Source of the DNA: Siphonodentalium dalli
Lineage: Eukaryota; Mollusca; Scaphopoda; Gadilida; Siphonodentaliidae
NCBI GenBank assembly: GCA_032622095.1
Contig: CP136064.1
Coordinates: 39,234,426-39,298,425 of the forward strand
Length of the DNA: 64,000 nt
Direction of reading: 5' to 3'
Below are positions 59,229 through 64,000 of this stretch, in pieces. Positions within the stretch are counted from its first letter, which is position 1, and each line of letters starts with the position of its first letter. The position numbers were made by a program, and so were the translations under genes. The notes beneath the pieces are model-generated. The model searched no databases, was not told where the DNA came from, and saw only the letters and a program-made list of their open reading frames with translations.

Positions 59229-59434
59229 CCCTTTCTATACTAAATACGCATTGATGAGTAGGTCGTTTGTTGAACTTATTATCTGAACATTTCCCTCCAA
59301 TAAATAGGAATTCTTCTGTACTTTTATTATCTGTCGTCTCTTATTTTTCCTGAAAACCACTCCAAATGAATAATAAACCATTCCAATGTATACATTCATT
59401 ACTGAATTGGAGAATTAATTTAGTATAGAAAAGG
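59229..59434. mobile_element. piggyBac-like MITE
   Basis: TTAA at 59225-59228 and 59435-59438; ends CCCTTTCTATACTAAA / TTTAGTATAGAAAAGG. Relative of 14300-14534. Confidence 0.75.
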
Positions 59435-59438
59435 TTAA

Positions 59439-59728
59439 CCCTTTACCCAACAGAACGGCCCTGTGCCAATGCATTCTCTTATATATGCGAGTCGACCATA
59501 TGCATAGGCCAATGCATTCTCTTATATATGTGAGGCGACCTATGGTCGACTCGCATATATAAAAGACAAAGGAATTGGCACAGGGCATAACTGTAACTAT
59601 CACAATGTGGTCAAGGAGCCGGTTCCAATGATATCCATATTTGTATGGTTCTATTGAGACAGACCAAAGATATTTTAGGCTGTTGAAGCTTTATTTGGCC
59701 GGTTTTGGCCGGTTTGTTGGGTAAAGGG
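59439..59728. mobile_element. piggyBac-like MITE sharing a TTAA with its neighbour
   Basis: TTAA at 59435-59438 (shared with the element before) and 59729-59732; ends CCCTTTACCCAACA / TGTTGGGTAAAGGG. Holds the GCCAATGCATTCTCTTATAT hairpins. Ends about 50 bp from exon 1. Confidence 0.85.
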
Positions 59729-59776
59729 TTAAACACAGATGTAACCTTGATCTAAGCGACTAAATAGAATACATAC

Positions 59777-59984
59777 AACGATCCTTTGCCAACATTTCCA
59801 TCTTCTTTAGTGAATTATAAGGTCTTTTTGTTCTGGCATCATTGATTCTGATGTCACAACTATCACTTTTCCTGCCACTTTGTGTACCACTAGCCGACTG
59901 GTGATGCGTGGTAATGGCTGTTGGAGTGGCCGCAGAACTATTTGTTGAAGCACTAACTGATTGTTGACTGGAACTCACAGGGAC
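59777..59984 (-). CDS. Zinc-finger gene, first recognised coding exon (exon 1)
   Basis: The exon begins right after a TTAATTTTAG acceptor at 59985-59986 and ends at a GTATGT donor (59776-59771). It is 208 nt long, phase 0 in and phase 1 out. Its 69 residues start VPVSSSQQSVSAS and are rich in Ser, Thr, Ala and Gln, followed by a basic part with RTKRPYNSLKK. There is no zinc finger here. The last base T joins AT of exon 2 to give Tyr, so the frame continues cleanly. There is no in-frame ATG at the exon start, so translation must begin further upstream. Low-complexity N-terminal segments are common in animal transcription factors, but nothing specific can be said of its role. Confidence 0.75.
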
Positions 59985-60636
59985 CTAAAATTAATATATA
60001 TATCTAACTGAGCATAAATGTATAGAAGGAAACCCTATTCCTTCCCACTAAATATAACTAATAAGCCAGTTCATATGTTTTGTTCTATGAACTAATTATT
60101 TTATTAAGAATTAGTGGGAGATACAAGCGGTGCACCAGTGAATCACAGCCCTTAAAATCCATCAGATTATGCGAGAATCAAAATATAGCATTTCTACAGG
60201 GATTAAAGTCTTTTTACGAGAGTCAAAATGAGAATCATTATTCTGATTCTTGTCAGATTTAAAGAGCTGCATCAAGATCGAGAATGCTGAGATACATGTA
60301 TCATATCAGGCAACATAATATTGTGTATTCCGATATGCCCAAATTCTGTTTGAACTGTGACAATTTGCAGCTTCTGTGTTCTATTATCTGCCTAATAATA
60401 GTGACGGGTGAAATTTTTAGTTGAAATCAATACAAGTGATGATGGCAATTTCAATCTGTCTTTTGACAAAATATTAGTGACGTTTGGAAATGTTCTTCAA
60501 TCAATTATTTGGCACCTCACCTCAGTGTGCACATGGTTTCTTGACTGGTTTTATTGACCATTACAGTGATAACTGACAAATTGACTACTGTGTGAGGTTT
60601 CGAAAAATACAAGTGCACCGCTGGGCGGAGGTAACG
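59985..60636. other. Upstream intron, no exon recognised
   Basis: AT-rich with TCAAAATATAGCA / GAGTCAAAATGAGAATCATT type text. No minus-strand donor following a protein-like frame could be made out, so the next 5' exon was not found. Confidence 0.4.

Positions 60637-60688
<52 letters not shown>
60637..60688. repeat. Poly(C) tract, 52 bp
   Basis: Uninterrupted C run. It begins a repeat block. Confidence 0.97.
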
Positions 60689-60689
<1 letters not shown>

Positions 60690-61390
60690 ACTGTACAATC
60701 AGAGAAACTTTCTGGTTAAGCGCTATAAAAATGCCACATGTTGTTCTATATTAGCTTCAAATTTGGTCTGGTGCCACAAAAATAGAAGGAAAACTGAATT
60801 TTCTAAAAAAAAAACTGAATTTTTTAAGTCGAAAAAGGGTCATAACTCTCACAAAAATTATCCGATTGAACTGAAATTTTACCTTGACCTATATTGCGAT
60901 ATTGGTAATACACAAAAAAAACGGGTTTTGCAAATAAACAATCCAAAATCAAGTTATCATCTGGAAACCAAAAAAAGTAGCAGAAAACCTGAATTTTCTA
61001 AGTCCAAAAAGGGGCGTAACTCTGGAAAAAATGGGCAGACGAAACCACGGCTATGGGGAAATCTTGTCCCCCCGGCTGGTCTATTGGCATACCAAAGATC
61101 AACTGAATTGAATTAGCGAAACCAAAGTAATGAGTTGAAACGTTCGTATGCCACAGAAAACTGAATTTTCTAAGTCCAAAAAGGGGCGTAACTCTGGAAA
61201 AAATGGGCGGACGAAACCGCAGTTATGGGGAAATCTTGTCCCCCCCGGTTGGTCTATTAGCATACCAAAGATCAACTGAATTGAGTTAGCGAAACCAAAG
61301 TTATGAGTTGAAACGTTCGTATGGACGGAAGGACGGACGGAGGGCTCCACTATATACCCCCAAATCTCCATCGGAGATCGGGGGCATAAT
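60690..61390 (+). repeat. Tandem repeat block (AAGTCCAAAAAGGGGCGTAA family)
   Basis: Two ~160-bp units near 61004 and 61165 share CTGAATTTTCTAAGTCC, GGGGAAATCTTGTCCCCCC and CATACCAAAGATCAACTGAA. An older unit lies before them. The block ends GGACGGAAGGACGGACGG then CTCCATCGGAGATCGGGGGC. Same broad class as 34344-36300. Confidence 0.7.
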
Positions 61391-61699
61391 TAAACTGAAA
61401 ACAAAGGTGAGGAAATTATTTCACTACCAACTGCTACCTACCATACCAAAACAAGGCTCCATAGCAACCGGTACCTACCATACCAAAACAAGGCAGCACA
61501 GGTGATTTTTAGCTAGGTCTCAGCATTTTCACCTGAGGTATCTAGAATCTAGATACGTATATGTATCATGAATCTTGTATCAGGATACATATCGTATTAT
61601 GACCAGACCCGTATCTCCCATGCCACTTGGGCGTTGCTTAGGCTTTTGATAAAATTTATCTAACCAAATCCAAATTTTTATTTATCCATAGCAAACTCA

Positions 61700-62455
61700 T
61701 ATATAAAATTTGAAAGTACATTTATAATGACCTCGGACCATCTGTAGAGTGATATACTCCGCTGTGCAATGCAGCACAGATGTTCTGGTCTACTATTAAT
61801 ATCATGTGATGTGTATTGTTGAAACTTTTTTTAAATTAGCTACCATAGCTTTCTTTATCTGCACATTGGCATAAGAGACATCAGAAAATAATATAGCCTT
61901 ATCAATAGCTACTAGTAAGTAGTCCAAAGGCATGGGATGGAATTGGTGAATTGGGTTTAAAGGTATATTATGGCCTTGTTCGGGTGCGTTGAACTGATAA
62001 GTTAGTATGCAGGTGCTATGCCAACTGGAGGAATATAGTATTCTACTAACATCACGGAAAATTGAAAAAAAAATCGACCATACCACACCATAGAAAACAT
62101 CGTCTGAACTACTCTCAAATGTAAATATTTACATCGCGATTCAGGACGCAACTATTAGCGATAAACTAACGAAAACGATTATTGCCATCAATATTCACTG
62201 CATGTAATTAGTATATAAGAATGCCGGTGTGGGTTGTCAATTTGGATATATTATTTGTAAAAATAACTACTTTGAGCAAGATTATTCTCCATTTCTATTT
62301 TATCATATCACAAGATTTTAGACCGATTTAAACCAAATTTGGTGTGGTGACTCGAGGTACCCTTGGCAGTTATAATGTTGTTAGTTTTTCAAATTTTGAG
62401 TGGTCAATCCGGACAAAGACTATGTTTACCATACTATGGTATGTGTAAACATAAC
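61700..62455 (+). mobile_element. Interspersed element A, copy 2, interrupted by element B
   Basis: Matches 6870-7635 on both sides of 61966-62313, which is a copy of element B (see 2028-2330). The nested order shows B was mobile after A. Confidence 0.65.
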
Positions 62456-64000
62456 GAGAGGCCGATCACGATCGGCAGATGTTTAACCCATACCTTGGCG
62501 ACGGCGATGAGCTATTTTCATAAAGCATTACACCATCCTTTTCATGAGTGCAAAACTATCAACAATTCACACCTTACTATTAAGTTCACAAGTGGAATCA
62601 CACTTATTGGGCACCTTGCTCACATGAACACAATGTTAACGCGGATGTGGCTTTGATTTCAACTTATTAGGTCACTCCAACACAGATATGTGTTATAGAG
62701 TTATAAAGCTTAATAAGCTCAATCCATAGTCAGAGGGAAGCACCATAGCCGTTACAGATAAAATAGTTAAGAAATTAAGTAGATAAACATCATAGCAACT
62801 CAATTTATCTGTTTATTACATTGGAACATGAGACATAACATATTGTGTTTTTGTTTATTACATTTCTATTTTTTTGTTTATTATGTTTTGTGTCAGCTGC
62901 ATATTAAAAATTCATGGGATCATTTAGATGGGAGAAAAGGGTTAATGTTTCACCACTAAAAAAACAATCAATACCTGAACAACTATACAAGTGACGGATG
63001 TATAGACCTGGATATAAAATATGATTGCTAATGATTGAATATAAAGGTTAATTTTCTTCTAAGCTGATCATTGGAAAGATACAATGTCTGTAAACAGTGG
63101 AAATATAATTAAAGTTTTGGTTAATATTTTCAAAACCATTCAATCGATACCAAAATCTATACAGGTGAAGAATGTGTCATGATTATCACAGATGTGATTA
63201 TTTATAGAGTGATCGTGTGAAAAATATTTAGCTATCACATTGTGTCAACAGGATTGGTGAAGGATGTTAATATTTTTAAGCAAATAAACCAAATGACCCT
63301 CAGTATGGAGGTTAGGGGTGTGTTATCATAATCTGTGCCAGAACTATAAACATAATCAATGGAAATATTTTAGTTATCAAATCGGATAGTAAGGGGTTAA
63401 TTTTACCCAAACTAATGAACTGATAAACACAAAATAGTGAGAAAAAGCATGTCATTGGATTTAAAAACCCATACAATAAGTCAGTCTCAAGAATCCCAGC
63501 ACCGTTAATATTATCCTGCAGCCAAAATGCAATTGATGGAATTTCAAAATAAGACATTTCCTCTAATGATGAATATTCAATTGGTCATTTATTGAAACAC
63601 TGACTGAACCTGGCTCAAAGTGAAAGTGATAATTTAATATATGTCTATCGGATAATATGTGTCTATGGAATGGGTTAATTTTAATCCCAAATCCATGCAA
63701 GTAAAAAGTGGATCACCATCAACCTGGACATAGAATAGGAGAATGATCAAATAAAAAAACATCAGAAGACTATATGATGTGTGGAGAGGGTTAATCATTT
63801 TCAATGACATCATATGATGGAACTAAGGAATGTGTGGATTAATTTTTTAAGATTAACAGTGTCTCTGTAAACAACAATGTCTCTAAACAGCAATGCCTGT
63901 AAAACATCCCTACAAATGAACAATGGACTATTCCTATTTATTCTTTTAGAATATGTGTCTTATAGAGTGTACATTAACTAATGCCATAACCTGTTTCAAC
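62456..64000. other. No gene recognised to window end
   Basis: AT-rich sequence with several short ORFs of random composition. A sentence-like pattern of GGGTTAAT/GGTTAATTTT words recurs about every 100-150 bp (62940, 63047, 63395, 63673, 63790), hinting at an old diverged tandem repeat. Confidence 0.4.

Larger units (their letters stand above)
18394..59984 (-). other. Gene span: large multi-exon C2H2 zinc-finger protein gene (5' end not found)
   Basis: Eight coding exons on the minus strand join into one open frame of 7728 nt, encoding 2575 residues plus a TGA stop. All exon lengths and intron phases agree: 208, 321, 1598, 770, 63, 1311, 125 and 3332 nt. Zinc fingers are spread over exons 2 to 8, about 21 in all. 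Two fingers are cut by introns at matching places, after the cysteine pair. The likely role is nuclear, DNA- or chromatin-binding; this follows from the fingers, the basic stretches and the acidic tail. No family such as ZNF462 or POGZ could be assigned with confidence. The first recognised exon begins in phase 0 behind an AG acceptor with no ATG, so at least one more 5' exon is missing. Exon numbers below count from this first recognised exon. Confidence 0.85.

Noticed and set aside
60592-61116. 174-codon ORF beginning with a polyproline run
   Set aside because: The proline run is the poly(C) tract and the rest is a repeat block; not a gene.
63312-63557. 81-codon minus-strand ORF as a possible upstream exon
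   Set aside because: Random hydrophobic composition, no matching donor in phase 0, and a stop directly follows.

Overview
The window looks like nuclear DNA of an invertebrate animal, most probably a mollusc. It is AT-rich, GT-AG introns separate its exons, miniature inverted-repeat transposons (MITEs) are very dense, and several blocks end in the GACGGACGGA / GACCTTGACCTT type of repeat common in bivalve and gastropod genomes. The taxonomic call is an inference from style.

One real protein-coding gene dominates and lies on the minus strand. I join eight coding exons from 59984 down to 18394: 59984-59777, 57023-56703, 44382-42785, 39252-38483, 33314-33252, 32015-30705, 24519-24395 and 21725-18394. 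Every junction has a GT donor and an AG acceptor, and the reading frame is kept through phases 1, 1, 0, 2, 2, 2, 1. The joined frame is 7728 nt (2575 residues plus stop). It is open at its 5' side, so the start codon lies outside the recognisable part of the window. The protein has about 21 C2H2 zinc fingers, two of them split by introns, followed by a very long acidic, serine-rich C-terminal exon with nuclear-localisation-type basic stretches and repeated short motifs. I do not recognise an orthologue and give no symbol.

Everything else is non-coding or mobile-element material. Positions 1-18176 (downstream of the gene) hold a 161-bp satellite (3.3-6.7 kb), nested TTAA-flanked piggyBac-like elements, hAT-like MITEs with 8-bp target duplications, and a nested element carrying a 196-codon ORF. 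The introns hold a 2.57-kb element with CCGCGG-rich ends (25.4-28.0 kb), a 31-bp array built on a 16-bp palindrome (28.6-28.9 kb), a hAT-like element with a split BED-type finger (34.7-36.0 kb), a hAT-like element containing a Helitron-like element that carries a U2 snRNA 5' fragment (36.5-38.4 kb), two more ~1.1-kb hAT-like elements (39.4-42.0 kb) and an 8.9-kb minisatellite with higher-order structure (47.4-56.3 kb). The region 60-64 kb, 5' of the first recognised exon, has repeats only.

No CRISPR array, operon, rRNA gene or intact tRNA gene was seen. The most interesting points are the MITE that begins two bases after the stop codon, MITEs packed against several exon borders, the microexon that completes a zinc finger, six cysteine-centred helix-like motifs in the last exon, the higher-order minisatellite, and the U2 fragment inside a Helitron-like element.
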